From Persicimonas caeni (GTDB lineage: Bacteria; Myxococcota_A; Bradymonadia; Bradymonadales; Bradymonadaceae): DNA of 64,000 bases. The notes below the pieces were generated by a model. The model saw nothing but the letters and a program-made list of their open reading frames with translations, was not told the origin of the DNA and searched no databases. Shown piece after piece: positions 33,172-41,945 of this stretch (its first letter is position 1; every line of letters begins with the position of its first letter). Made by a program: the position numbers and the translations under genes. Where the stretch lies: positions 5,173,074-5,237,073 of the forward strand of contig NZ_CP041186.1 of the NCBI RefSeq assembly GCF_006517175.1, written 5' to 3'.

Positions 33172-34620
33172 TCAAGCAAACAAATCTTCGAAGGGCTCGT
33201 CGGCCGGGAAGAACTCTTGGTGGTCGCAGCCGAGCACGTCCATCATGGTCTTCATGACCGAGCGGTACGAGTAGACCTTGCCGGTGGCTTTGAGGTCGGC
33301 CGGCCGGGTCTGGCCAAAGCTGCGACCGCCGTTGCCTGCGTTTTCGATGATCCCGCCCATAAACGGCATCGACATCCAGCGGGTGGCCAAGTCGCCGCCG
33401 TGGTCGCTGCCGCGCGCGCTGTTGAATTTGCTGCCACGCGCGGTGCGGCCGAACTCGCTGCCCATGACCACGAGCGTGTGGTCCCAGTAGGTGCCGCCAT
33501 CAGGGTGCTCCATCATCTTGAGGGCGACCGGAAGCCCGCTGATGATCTGGTTGAGCTCGTCGATGCGCCGCGGCAGGCCGTTTTCTTCGCCGGAGTGGTA
33601 GTCGTAGCCGCCCTGGTTCATGTAGACGGCGGCGCTGCCGAAGTGGAACAGACGAAGCGCCAGGCGCACCCGGCGCCCGGCACGTCCGTCGCCGAAGATC
33701 GTCTCCAACTCGCGGTTGCTGATGCCGTCGATCTTCTCGTCGGAGTTGTTGCGGATTTTGAGGGCTTCGCTGTTGAAGACCTCGCTGTACTGCTTGGTGG
33801 CGTCGCGCGTCTGCATGTACGCCTCGATGGGCGTCTTATCGGTCTCGTGGACCTTGTCGCGGAAGCGCTCGTCAGCCTTGTCGGACATCTGCTGGGCCCA
33901 CTCGGGCAGGGTGGAGGCGGCGTCGAAGCCGAAGCTGTCGAACCCGTCGCCACGCAGCACCGGCGGGCGGTAGCCGGCGTACTCGCCGGTGCCCACGGCC
34001 ATGCCGGAGTCGTCGAGCGAGAAGGCCGGCAGCACCACGTTGCCCTCGGCGCGCGCTTGTTCGTAGCGCTGGCGAAGGCCGTAGTTGATCATGGTGAAGA
34101 CGCTGGTGCCCGTGCCCACATAGCCTTTTTGAAAACGCTCGAGCCCTGTGCCGTGGTTGCCATCGGCGCGTCCGGCAAACGGCTCGTGGTCGACGCATGG
34201 GATCACCGCGATCTGGTTGGAGATCTCGTGGACGGGCTTCATGCCCATGTCCCGGCGCTGCTGGCCGCGCTCGCCGTCGAGGTAGCCCGACCGGGTGAGC
34301 AGCTCGCCCACGCCCCATTCGGTGCCGTCGGCGGTGGTGCTCGCCGAGCCGAACGGGTTGAACTTGGCGCCTACCTCGGCATTGAACGCCACCGGAAAGC
34401 GAAAGCCGCCGGCGAGCCGGATGTAGAGCAGGTGCTTGACGGTGTTGAACGCCGAGGTCGACGCGATTGCGTCATTGGGCGTCCAGATGGTCGGCATCGC
34501 TAACCCCGCGGCCGCGGCCACACCCAGTCCCTTGAGGAACGTGCGTCGGTCGGTGCCTTTTTTGGGTTGGGAGTCCGGGGAGCACTGGGCGTAGCGATCT
34601 CTTTTGGTATCGTCGCTCAT
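33172..34620 (-). CDS. Tat-exported DUF1501 protein (sulfatase-like fold)
   Basis: The 482 residues begin with a twin-arginine signal ('TDRRTFLKGLGVAAAAGLAMP', Arg-Arg at about 25-26), so the protein is folded before export. Typical DUF1501 motifs follow: 'VLPAFSLDDSGMAVGTG', 'GGYDYHSGEENGLPRRIDELN', and 'TLVVMGSEFGRTARGS' with 'SDHGGD', which correspond to metal-binding positions of the alkaline-phosphatase-like fold. The biochemical role of DUF1501 is not established. In many Planctomycetes and Myxococcota it is paired with DUF1549/DUF1800-type and cytochrome proteins, as here. The ATG at 34618-34620 is preceded by a simple repeat tract (AAGAACCAAGAACTAAGAACC) rather than an evident ribosome site. 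Confidence 0.9.
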   Translation of the reverse strand: MSDDTKRDRYAQCSPDSQPKKGTDRRTFLKGLGVAAAAGLAMPTIWTPNDAIASTSAFNTVKHLLYIRLAGGFRFPVAFNAEVGAKFNPFGSASTTADGTEWGVGELLTRSGYLDGERGQQRRDMGMKPVHEISNQIAVIPCVDHEPFAGRADGNHGTGLERFQKGYVGTGTSVFTMINYGLRQRYEQARAEGNVVLPAFSLDDSGMAVGTGEYAGYRPPVLRGDGFDSFGFDAASTLPEWAQQMSDKADERFRDKVHETDKTPIEAYMQTRDATKQYSEVFNSEALKIRNNSDEKIDGISNRELETIFGDGRAGRRVRLALRLFHFGSAAVYMNQGGYDYHSGEENGLPRRIDELNQIISGLPVALKMMEHPDGGTYWDHTLVVMGSEFGRTARGSKFNSARGSDHGGDLATRWMSMPFMGGIIENAGNGGRSFGQTRPADLKATGKVYSYRSVMKTMMDVLGCDHQEFFPADEPFEDLFA

Positions 34621-34672
34621 CTTTTGCGTACCATCAGGTTCTTAGTTCTTGGTTCTTGTCCTCGAACCAAAC

Positions 34673-36508
34673 TTAATAAAACAGCATCTCCGAGCTGCTC
34701 AGCAGCGCGAAACACGCCGGACGGGCGAATTCCTCGGCTGTGCACACCTGCCGCGAGCAGGCTTCGCCGTGGTCGCGGGCGTCGTCGAGCTCGCTGCCCG
34801 AGGCGCTGCGGCTGAAGAACTTCTTGGTCTGATAGCCCACGATCTTGGCGGCGAGCTCGCGGTCGACGGCCACATCGGGGTCGATGTCGGGCGGCAATAG
34901 CATCGAGGCGTCGACGCCGTCGAGATCGCCGTCGAACGACGGGTTGCAGATGCGGTTGACGAAGTTGAGCTGCTGGGCCGTCGTCAAGATGCTCACGATG
35001 CGGAAGCGTCCGCCGACGTCGTTTCGGGGGCAGCCGCCCAGCGCTTGGGCCAGCGAGCGGTAGCCGTCGTCGATGTCCCCGTCGTCTTCCAGCGGCCAGC
35101 GCGAATTCTTGAGCAGCGCGATGGTGCCCAGCCTGTCGGAGCGCTCCAGATCGCGCGTCTCGGGGATGCGATGGTCGCAATCGCCCAACTCGTAGCCGGT
35201 GGTGTGCTCGATGGTGTCGAGCCAAGTCTCGGCGTGCACTTGCTTGAGCGGGCCCCAGGTCCAGCGAAAACGGGTGTCGGTTTGTCCCTGCGCTGACTGC
35301 AGGTAGGCGGCCGAGGTGGCCACCGCGAAGTGGACGCTGCGGATGTCGGCGTCGTGCTCGAGCAGGTGGCTGACGAGCTCGTTTCGCACCTCCGGCGCCA
35401 TCCGGCCCAGGTCATAGCCCAGGTATTGCTCGAGGACGTCGTCGACGGCCTTCTCCCAGAACTCACTCTGGCCGGCCAAAATCTTGCCCGGCAGCTGCAG
35501 CTTCTCCCACTCGTGGTCTTTGAGAAGCCCGCTCCACATGACCTCGCCGTCTTCTTCGGCGCGCATGTCGGGTTTGAGGATAAGCTCGTTGTAGCCCCAG
35601 AGGACGCTCGTGCACGCGCCTTTGGTCTCGGAATTGACCTCGCCCTCGTCGGTGACGCATTCGTACTCGATGAACGCGTCGGGCAGGCGCTCGCCCAGGT
35701 GGGGGTGGTCGTAGTAGCCGTTGTGCCACAGGTTGTAGAGCCGTGCCAAATCGCTGCGCTCGCTTCCCAGCGGCGGGCGGCCCATCAGGAGCCAGAAGAG
35801 CGCCTCGGCGCGGTCTCCGGCGGTAGCATACCGACGCGTGAGCACCGGGTGGGCGCTGACGACGGCGGCAAATTGGTCGTAGGGGACCTCGCCGCGGTAG
35901 AGCTTTCCGACGAGATCGTCGGCGTCGAAGATACGCACCACGCTGACCGCCTCGTTGTTGTACAGGAGGCGATCGGCCCAGAAGCGCTGGTTGAGCTCGA
36001 CGAATTCGTCGCGGCTCATCAGGTCGTTGACGACCTCCGCCCAGGGGCGGTCCTTGCAGACGCTGGCGACCTCTTGCTCGGTGGGGAAGCGCCCGATCAT
36101 GTCGGCGAAGAGGCGTCGGCACGCCTCGGCCGTCTGGACCGGGCGAGGCTCGAGGCCGACGCCCCACAGGCTAGGACACAACCCGCGGTTGACCGGGTTT
36201 TGCAGGTCCAAGCTGTTGCAGTAGTCGAGACAGTCTTCCCCGCAGTCGGGAAGCGAGGCGTCGTCGGGTGGGTCGACCTGACGTGTCTGTGGCATGGACT
36301 GGTCGACGCCGGCAAACGGTCCGGTGTTGAGCGGACCGTCGTTGCCGACCATCTGCCCCGGTCCTTTGCCAGGATTGATGGGGTCGAAATCGCTCGGCTC
36401 TTGCTGACAGCCGCTGGCGACCCAAAGCGCGATAAGACACACCGCCATGGGTTTGACGATGTGAAGCCGGTGACCTGTCCCGGCCGTTGGCCCGGTGAGG
36501 CGGAACAT
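34673..36508 (-). CDS. Large lipoprotein of DUF1501 cluster (DUF1549-like)
   Basis: The 611 residues are started at ATG 36506-36508, 8 bases after GGGAG; the frame is open further upstream. The signal peptide ends in VASGC. A Cys cluster (about 70-100, 'DCGEDCLDYCNSL') precedes a helical region. Sequence such as 'ACRRLFADMIGRFPTEQEVASVCKDRPWAEVVNDLMSRDEFVELNQRFWADRLLYNN' and 'AEALFWLLMGRPPLGSERSDLARLYNLW' resembles the DUF1549/DUF1592-type helical domains found with DUF1501 partners. This is a weak match by pattern only. It is first of three genes on one strand (gap of 52 bases to DUF1501), probably forming a surface complex with the haem c lipoprotein. Confidence 0.75.
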   Translation of the reverse strand: MFRLTGPTAGTGHRLHIVKPMAVCLIALWVASGCQQEPSDFDPINPGKGPGQMVGNDGPLNTGPFAGVDQSMPQTRQVDPPDDASLPDCGEDCLDYCNSLDLQNPVNRGLCPSLWGVGLEPRPVQTAEACRRLFADMIGRFPTEQEVASVCKDRPWAEVVNDLMSRDEFVELNQRFWADRLLYNNEAVSVVRIFDADDLVGKLYRGEVPYDQFAAVVSAHPVLTRRYATAGDRAEALFWLLMGRPPLGSERSDLARLYNLWHNGYYDHPHLGERLPDAFIEYECVTDEGEVNSETKGACTSVLWGYNELILKPDMRAEEDGEVMWSGLLKDHEWEKLQLPGKILAGQSEFWEKAVDDVLEQYLGYDLGRMAPEVRNELVSHLLEHDADIRSVHFAVATSAAYLQSAQGQTDTRFRWTWGPLKQVHAETWLDTIEHTTGYELGDCDHRIPETRDLERSDRLGTIALLKNSRWPLEDDGDIDDGYRSLAQALGGCPRNDVGGRFRIVSILTTAQQLNFVNRICNPSFDGDLDGVDASMLLPPDIDPDVAVDRELAAKIVGYQTKKFFSRSASGSELDDARDHGEACSRQVCTAEEFARPACFALLSSSEMLFY

Positions 36509-36722
36509 GGATGGGCTCCCGAAAAAAGAGCATGAGTTTTGCGTTGCTTGAACTGTTGGCCTCATCTTAGCGGCAGCTGCATGGGCGGTCAATTACACCG
36601 CCCGATGCGGTCGTGCCTCGCGCTTTGCTCGGGCCGATGCGGTTCGACGCGCAACTTTGTGAAAAACCATAAATCTCGTATGATGCACGAGGTTGTGCCC
36701 ATTTCGTGTGTCTGAGGTTTCG

Positions 36723-38276
36723 ATGTCTCGCAGCAAGTCGTTTCTGATCCTGGTGGCGCTCAGTCTGGTCGCCTCGTCGACCGGCGCATGCACGTTCCTC
36801 GTCGACGTCGACGAGTGCGCCTCCGAGTCCGACTGTGTCTCCAACTACGGGCGCGGCTGGACGTGCGGCGGCGAGAACCTGTGTGAACGTCGTGAGATCG
36901 TCGACGAGCTCGACCAGGGGCCGTGTGACGGAAGCGCCGGGCCGGTCGAGGATCCGAATACCTTCAATATCGGCGTGCTCTTGCCGCTGAGCGGCGAGGA
37001 GGGCGGCGACGGCACCGCGATGCTCGACGCCATCAAGCTCGCCCAGGCGAACTTCAATGATCTCGCAGGTGTCGACAACCGCCAGATCGGGCTGGTCATC
37101 TGCGACACCGAGGGCAAAGACGCGGTGGCCCTCGAAGGGGCCGACCACTTGGTCAACGACGCCGGCATCGAGGCCATCATCGGCCCGAATTTCTCGAGCC
37201 AGACCGTCGACGTGGCCACCCAGTACGCCATTCCGAACGATGTGCTGCTGGTGTCGCCGTCGGCCACGGCCGTGCCGATCTCGGATCTCGACGACAAGAA
37301 CTTGGTCTGGCGGACCACGCCGAGCGACGCGCTGCAGGCCCACGCCATGGGCCTTCTTGTGTCGGACGTGCTCGATGGGCTCGCCGCCGACGATCCCGAC
37401 GTGGTCAAGTTGGCGATCCTCGCTCGCCAAGATGACGTGTACGCCCAAGGGCTGCGCGAGAGCCTCGTGCAGTACCTGCCCGACGAGGTGATCAACGGCG
37501 GCGAGCATCGCCTGCAGATCCTCAACTACCAGAACACCAGCGCAGGGCAGGGTAGCGACTATTCAGGAGTCGTCGCCGAAGTGACGACCAAGTCGGTCAA
37601 GCCCGACGTGGTCGTCATCCTCGGGTTCGCCGAGGCGTGGCAGATCTCCCGGCAACTCGACTCCGAGTTGGACGCCGACACCATCTACATCTTTGCCGAC
37701 GCCGGCCGCGTGGCCGAAGAGGCCAACGACGCCGCCTCCGATCCCCTCGAAGGCCGCGTGATGGGCACCGCGCCGGGCTCGGCGAGCAGCTCGAGCTATG
37801 TGCCCTGGCAGAGCTTCAAGTCCGCCTACCAGGCGACCTACCAGCAAAACCCCGCCGACATTCAATACGTCGCCAACGCCTACGATGCGCTCTACGCCAT
37901 CGGGTTGGCCGCCGCCGGCAGCGGGTTTACGGGCCCCGAACTCGCCCAGGGCATGGCCAAGTTGTCCGATGGCGAGACGATCAACGCCACCCAAAGCGAC
38001 CTGTCTCGCGGGTTGACCACGCGCGCCGGCGGTAGCTCCATCGATCTGCAGGGCGCCTCGGGCGAGCTCGACTGGAACGACAACGGCGACCCCACCGTCG
38101 GCGAAGTCTCCTTCTGGTGCCTGCGCAACCGTGCGGTGCCCGACCAGGGTGTGCTCTACGATCGTCAGGGCAACTTCACCAACGTCGGCTGCGCCGAAGA
38201 CTCCTGCGAGGTCGACACCGACTGTCCCGAGAGTCACGTGTGTGGCTCGAATGGGACATGTGACCCCTCCAACTGA
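36723..38276 (+). CDS. Orphan branched-chain-type binding lipoprotein with Cys-rich ends
   Basis: The 517 residues start at ATG 36723 with GAGG 6 bases upstream; lipobox STGAC. Residues about 75-440 are a periplasmic binding protein of the LivK/Peripla_BP_6 type ('NIGVLLPLSGEEGGDGTAMLDAIKLAQ', 'AIIGPNFSSQTVDVATQ', 'SPSATAVPISD', 'WRTTPSDALQAHAMG'). Cys-rich stretches flank it on both sides ('DECASESDCVSNYGRGWTC', 'CEVDTDCPESHVCGSNGTC'), the C-x-TDxDC pattern of secreted proteins in this window. No permease or ATPase gene lies nearby, so a transport role is doubtful. A sensory or sequestration role is possible. Confidence 0.88.
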   Translation: MSRSKSFLILVALSLVASSTGACTFLVDVDECASESDCVSNYGRGWTCGGENLCERREIVDELDQGPCDGSAGPVEDPNTFNIGVLLPLSGEEGGDGTAMLDAIKLAQANFNDLAGVDNRQIGLVICDTEGKDAVALEGADHLVNDAGIEAIIGPNFSSQTVDVATQYAIPNDVLLVSPSATAVPISDLDDKNLVWRTTPSDALQAHAMGLLVSDVLDGLAADDPDVVKLAILARQDDVYAQGLRESLVQYLPDEVINGGEHRLQILNYQNTSAGQGSDYSGVVAEVTTKSVKPDVVVILGFAEAWQISRQLDSELDADTIYIFADAGRVAEEANDAASDPLEGRVMGTAPGSASSSSYVPWQSFKSAYQATYQQNPADIQYVANAYDALYAIGLAAAGSGFTGPELAQGMAKLSDGETINATQSDLSRGLTTRAGGSSIDLQGASGELDWNDNGDPTVGEVSFWCLRNRAVPDQGVLYDRQGNFTNVGCAEDSCEVDTDCPESHVCGSNGTCDPSN

Positions 38277-38298
38277 CCAATCTTGGTGCGTCGAACCC

Positions 38299-39012
38299 TT
38301 AGAGAGCGATTTCCATCGCCAACCCAAACTCGTAGCGCAACGTGCTCGTGGTCCACGAGCGCTCGTACGTGACGCCCTCGACGTTGTCGTCGATGGCGAA
38401 CAGGTAGAGGTTTTCGTAGCGCACGCCCAGGTCGCCGCGCAGCGACAGGCGCTCATCGATCTCCCAGCGTCCGCCGATTTGAGGGGCGATGTTGAAGCCG
38501 ACGCGCGGGCTGTCCCAAACGTCGACGCCTTGTTCTTTGAGTTCGTCGATCGTGTCCTGGAACTCGCCGTCGGGCACGAGCAGCGAGGGGCCGGCTTGGG
38601 CGCCGAGGATCAGCGCGTAGTCGCCGCCAAAGGGGATGAGCCACTCGGCTTGGACATAAAAGTCGGTCAGTTGGCCGAGTTCGAAAGGCTGGGGCTCGTC
38701 GTCGTTGTTGTTTTCCTCTTCGGGAATCTCGACGATCTCATAGCTTCCGTAGTAGCGCAGACCGCCACCCCAGCGCACATTTTCGGAGGCGTGGCGCAGA
38801 TACCAGATGCCGCCCGCCAGGGTGCTGTGCGAGTCGAACGAGAATGACTCGTCCTCTTCACGGACCACGTCGCGGCGCTCTTCGCCGGTGAGGTCACCAT
38901 CCTCCGTGTAGAGGCCGGCGCCGGCGCCGATATACTGTTGAGCTGAGGCGACGGAGGGGGCTGCGAGGACGCCGAAAATTACGAGAAGCAACAAACGCGA
39001 GTGCTTGGACAT
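38299..39012 (-). CDS. Outer-membrane beta-barrel candidate, 237 aa
   Basis: A cleavable signal peptide (ending in 'ASAQQ') is followed by alternating hydrophobic strands rich in Gly, Tyr and Trp ('GAGAGLYTEDG', 'TLAGGIWYLRHASENVRWGGGLRYYGSYEIV', 'DFYVQAEWLIPFGGDYALILGAQAGPSLLV', 'RYEFGLAMEIAL'), consistent with a small eight-strand barrel such as OmpX/OmpW-like proteins. An Asn/Asp-rich loop (NNNDDEPQP) is predicted to face outward. There is no terminal Phe (it ends Leu). The ATG at 39010-39012 is the first codon that gives the signal. It converges with the binding protein gene (22-base gap). No specific family can be named. Confidence 0.72.
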   Translation of the reverse strand: MSKHSRLLLLVIFGVLAAPSVASAQQYIGAGAGLYTEDGDLTGEERRDVVREEDESFSFDSHSTLAGGIWYLRHASENVRWGGGLRYYGSYEIVEIPEEENNNDDEPQPFELGQLTDFYVQAEWLIPFGGDYALILGAQAGPSLLVPDGEFQDTIDELKEQGVDVWDSPRVGFNIAPQIGGRWEIDERLSLRGDLGVRYENLYLFAIDDNVEGVTYERSWTTSTLRYEFGLAMEIAL

Positions 39013-39110
39013 GAATCGTACGGGACTGAGTGTGTGAATGTGCTGGACGCACTATAGCCCCGGAGAGGGATTTTTCACAATACGCAGTCAGACATCGGCG
39101 GAGCGGGGCG

Positions 39111-39713
39111 CTACTCGCCGGTGTCCTGCTCGCCGAGCAAGTCGCGAAATCGGCGCAGGCGGTCGGCGAGTTGTTCGACCTTGGGCTTGGCGCCGGCGGT
39201 CAGCGGTTCGACGACCACGACTTTGTGCTCGAACTGGATGGCGCGCGCGGGCAGATCGGTCTTCTCCATGACCGCCTGGGCGCCGTCGTCGTCTTTGTGG
39301 CTGTGGATGGTGACCGCGATATGCTCGTCGTGGCGACGAAACTTGCGGGTGATCTGCTGCTGGGACTTCAGATCGATGACCTCAGGTTGGCCAAACTCGA
39401 CCCAGCCGCCGCTTTGCACCACCTCGAGGATGGCTTGCGAGGAGACACCGGAGCTCTCCGGTGCATTCAGGGCCTCGCGCGGCTCGACGTCGTCGGCCGG
39501 CTGCTCATCAGCGGTCGATTCGTCGGTCTCGGTAATTGTGACTTCCGCCTCATCGCTGCCAACGTCCTCTTCGTCACCCAACAGCAGCCAGCTGATCAGG
39601 GTGGTGGCGATCGCCAAGAGGACGGTGGCGGCGATGAGGGGGATAAGACAGCCGAGCGCGCCGCGACTTTCGTCTTGGCGGCTGGCGGCGTCACTTTCTT
39701 GATACGAGGTCAT
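39111..39713 (-). CDS. Single-pass membrane protein of unknown role, 200 aa
   Basis: Not recognised. The short N-terminus is polar, one membrane helix lies at about 22-46 ('LIPLIAATVLLAIATTLISWLLLG'), then a strongly acidic linker (Asp/Glu/Thr) about 50 residues long, and a small C-terminal domain with beta strands ('GGWVEFGQPEVIDLKSQQQITRKFRRHDEHIAVTIHSH') and a helix. The acidic linker would be on the far side of the membrane. It lies 14 bases after the stop of the RlmJ-like gene on the same strand, so it is likely co-transcribed. No catalytic motif is visible. Confidence 0.7.
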   Translation of the reverse strand: MTSYQESDAASRQDESRGALGCLIPLIAATVLLAIATTLISWLLLGDEEDVGSDEAEVTITETDESTADEQPADDVEPREALNAPESSGVSSQAILEVVQSGGWVEFGQPEVIDLKSQQQITRKFRRHDEHIAVTIHSHKDDDGAQAVMEKTDLPARAIQFEHKVVVVEPLTAGAKPKVEQLADRLRRFRDLLGEQDTGE

Positions 39714-39727
39714 GAGCTACGGCTCGC

Positions 39728-40513
39728 TCAGTCTTCAGGCTCTTGGACCTCAATGTCGTAGAGCTTCCAGCCGAGCAAGTCGAGGGCTTCTTGGACCTGG
39801 CCGACCATGCGGCGAGTGGCGTACACCGCATTGTGATACGGGCCGCGGTCGAGGGTGGCCACCGGGCCGTAGAAATTCTCCGGCGGCTCGGGCCACTGGG
39901 TCTCGTCGGCGTCGACGTCGAAGTCGAACACCTGAATGACCCCGTAGCTGTCTTCGGCGGTGAAGCCGGAGATGATCGAGGAGAGCTCGGCCCACTCGGC
40001 GTGCTCGAGCTCGAAGGGGTCGATGAGCGCGAAGACGGCGACGTCGTTCTTCTCGTACTCGTAGTCGTCGCCGCCGGGTGGCACGATATCGGCCAGCTTG
40101 CTGGCCTCGTCGACGATCGCGTCGCAGCGAATCGGCTCCGAGCGCACCTGCTCTTGGAGCTTCTGGCGCGACTCGTCGTCCTTTTCGGCCAGATAGACCC
40201 GGTGAGGGATGTCGTTGATGACATCGATGACCAGGCCGGCCGAGCAGCGGTAGGCTTCTTCTTCGTCGAGGCGGTCGGCCTCCAAGCGCACGTAATCCTT
40301 GTAATAAGGATGCTCGGCGAGCTCGCGGTTGACCGCCTGCTTCCACTTGAGCTTATTGTTCCACGGCGCATTCAACATGAACGCGTGGGTGTCGAAATAG
40401 AGCAGCGGGGCCTTGATGGCCTTGGTGCTCATCAACTTGGCGAGCCTGACCAGCGCGCCGTGCTTGAGGATGTCGCCGAGGTTGCCGACGTTTTCCATTT
40501 GTTTGTTCGCCAT
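39728..40513 (-). CDS. RlmJ-like methyltransferase family protein
   Basis: The 261-residue cytoplasmic protein shows the layout of 23S rRNA (adenine-2030-N6) methyltransferase RlmJ. The N-terminal 'VGNLGDILKHGALVRLAKLM' (9-28) parallels the 'GNxADVLKH' motif, 'LLYFDTHAF' (about 37-45) parallels 'DTHAGxGxY', and 'VFALIDPFE' (about 163-171) parallels the catalytic 'DPPYE' motif. Here the catalytic region reads DPFE, so either activity is altered or the substrate base differs. The family assignment is by motif order. Start at ATG 40511-40513. It is followed by the single-pass membrane protein gene. Confidence 0.62.
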   Translation of the reverse strand: MANKQMENVGNLGDILKHGALVRLAKLMSTKAIKAPLLYFDTHAFMLNAPWNNKLKWKQAVNRELAEHPYYKDYVRLEADRLDEEEAYRCSAGLVIDVINDIPHRVYLAEKDDESRQKLQEQVRSEPIRCDAIVDEASKLADIVPPGGDDYEYEKNDVAVFALIDPFELEHAEWAELSSIISGFTAEDSYGVIQVFDFDVDADETQWPEPPENFYGPVATLDRGPYHNAVYATRRMVGQVQEALDLLGWKLYDIEVQEPED

Positions 40514-40747
40514 TCCTACTCCAAAGCAAGTTGCGTGATCCCCCGCAAATCGATCGACTCACGCGATCGCAATCGTGAGGCGCAATTCTGCGATGTCTCC
40601 GTATGGGCCCCCTGCAAAGCACAACAAAGCAAAAACGTCAACCGTTCCAAGGAATTTTTTGATCCCCGCCGATTCGTTGACGCACTTGCAAGCCTGCAAG
40701 TAAGGTTGCTGCAGTTACCTTGCCCCCTTCAGTTGGCTGATTGCCTC

Positions 40748-41863
40748 ATGAGCCAGACGCACCAAGAAATCTTACAACGCGAAGTTTCTTATTCCGGCGA
40801 AGGGATCTCGGTTCGCTCGCTGGAAACTTCCATTAGCCAAGAGCGCACTCGGCAAAACCAGAACGTCGAGGCGCTCAGCCGACTTCGCCAGCGTAATTCC
40901 GAGATCCAACAGGCGCTGGGCGAAGAGGTCAAAAAGCTCAAAGACATCACCAAACATTTGAGTCAGGAGCGCGAGCGCGGCGATTTTATGAGCGGCGTGC
41001 GCGAAGTCCTGGCAAAGCTGCCCTGGTTCGGCGAGCAGATCATCACGCGGCGTTCGATCGAGGAGCTCCTTAGAAAGCAATATGAACTCAGCTCGAGGCG
41101 GGTCAAGGAGGCGGCCGAGTTCGCCGATCGCCTCGAGGCGGCCAAGTCCGACCTGTTCGACGAGATCGAGCGGCTCAACCAAAAGATCGTCGAGTCGGCC
41201 AAAAACGAAGAGGTCGCCGCCGAGCGCGTCCTCGAGTTGACCAAGCTCAAAGACAGCCTGGAGGTCGAGTTGATGGCCTCCGATCGCTCCAGCTCTACGG
41301 GACGCGAGTTGCAGGCCCAGCTCGACAGGGCGCGGCGCAAGTTGGCCAAGCACTCCACGATGCTCAAGCTGTACAGCACCGCCGAGGAGCGGCTGGCCAA
41401 GTTGCAGAAGAACACCCGCCAGCTGGCCGAGACCATCGCGCATCTGCAGAGCGACATCACCGTGTACGTGACCGCGGCCAGCGAAAAGCTCGACCTCATC
41501 GCCGGCCAGATCCAGGCCATCGGCGCCGCCGCCGACGCCTCGGTGGTCATGCTCGAGCTCAGAAACTCGCTCGAGGCGATGACCGAGTCGGTCAATCACA
41601 CCACTCGGTTCGTCTCCGAGACTCAGGCGTACTTCCGTCAGAACGTCGACACGATGCTCGACGACCTGCAGTTGTACGACGCCGAGACCGAGCACGTCTT
41701 GGAGAGCAACCTGGCGATCAACCAGGGCTACGACGACCTGCAGATCGCCGACGCGGTCTCCTCGGCGCTGTCCCAAAAGATCGAGCGCGCCGCCCAGGAG
41801 GTCACCCTCGAGGACGTCAAAGAGGCGACGATCGAAGACCTCGAGAAGATGCGGATTAAGTGA
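40748..41863 (+). CDS. Long coiled-coil protein, 371 aa
   Basis: Not recognised. The ATG at 40748 is chosen because upstream sequence in the same frame is a shadow of the opposite-strand gene. Residues about 25-80 and 120-260 are predicted coiled coil (heptad Leu/Ala, many Glu/Lys/Arg). A conserved-looking central segment ('LAKLPWFGEQIITRRSIEELLRKQYELSSRRVKEAAEFADRLEAAKSDLFDEIERLNQ') and an acidic helical tail follow. There is no membrane segment. The arrangement is reminiscent of filament or scaffold proteins and of the toxic-anion-resistance (TelA) type, but no motif proves either. The next gene, 82 bases downstream, has the same strand and may be coregulated. Confidence 0.72.
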   Translation: MSQTHQEILQREVSYSGEGISVRSLETSISQERTRQNQNVEALSRLRQRNSEIQQALGEEVKKLKDITKHLSQERERGDFMSGVREVLAKLPWFGEQIITRRSIEELLRKQYELSSRRVKEAAEFADRLEAAKSDLFDEIERLNQKIVESAKNEEVAAERVLELTKLKDSLEVELMASDRSSSTGRELQAQLDRARRKLAKHSTMLKLYSTAEERLAKLQKNTRQLAETIAHLQSDITVYVTAASEKLDLIAGQIQAIGAAADASVVMLELRNSLEAMTESVNHTTRFVSETQAYFRQNVDTMLDDLQLYDAETEHVLESNLAINQGYDDLQIADAVSSALSQKIERAAQEVTLEDVKEATIEDLEKMRIK

Positions 41864-41867
41864 GGGG

Positions 41868-41945
41868 TTTAGGGGCTAGGAGTTTAGGGTTTTAGGGTTT
41901 AGGGGTTTAGGGCGCGGATGCGCTGATGCGCGGATGCGCTGATGG
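41868..41945. repeat. Simple repeats TTTAGGG then GCGGATGCGCTGAT before a start codon
   Basis: About 45 bases of TTTAGGG/TTTAGGGG permutations are followed by two to three GCGGATGCGCTGAT units that run directly into the first ATG of the next gene. No ribosome site is recognisable. It is too short to be functional telomeric DNA. Confidence 0.7.

Noticed and set aside
36723-38276. ABC transporter operon
   Set aside because: Only a binding protein is present, with no permease or ATPase within the neighbouring genes.
41868-41912. Telomere-like TTTAGGG repeats
   Set aside because: Only about 45 degenerate bases, internal to a bacterial locus; treated as simple-sequence DNA.
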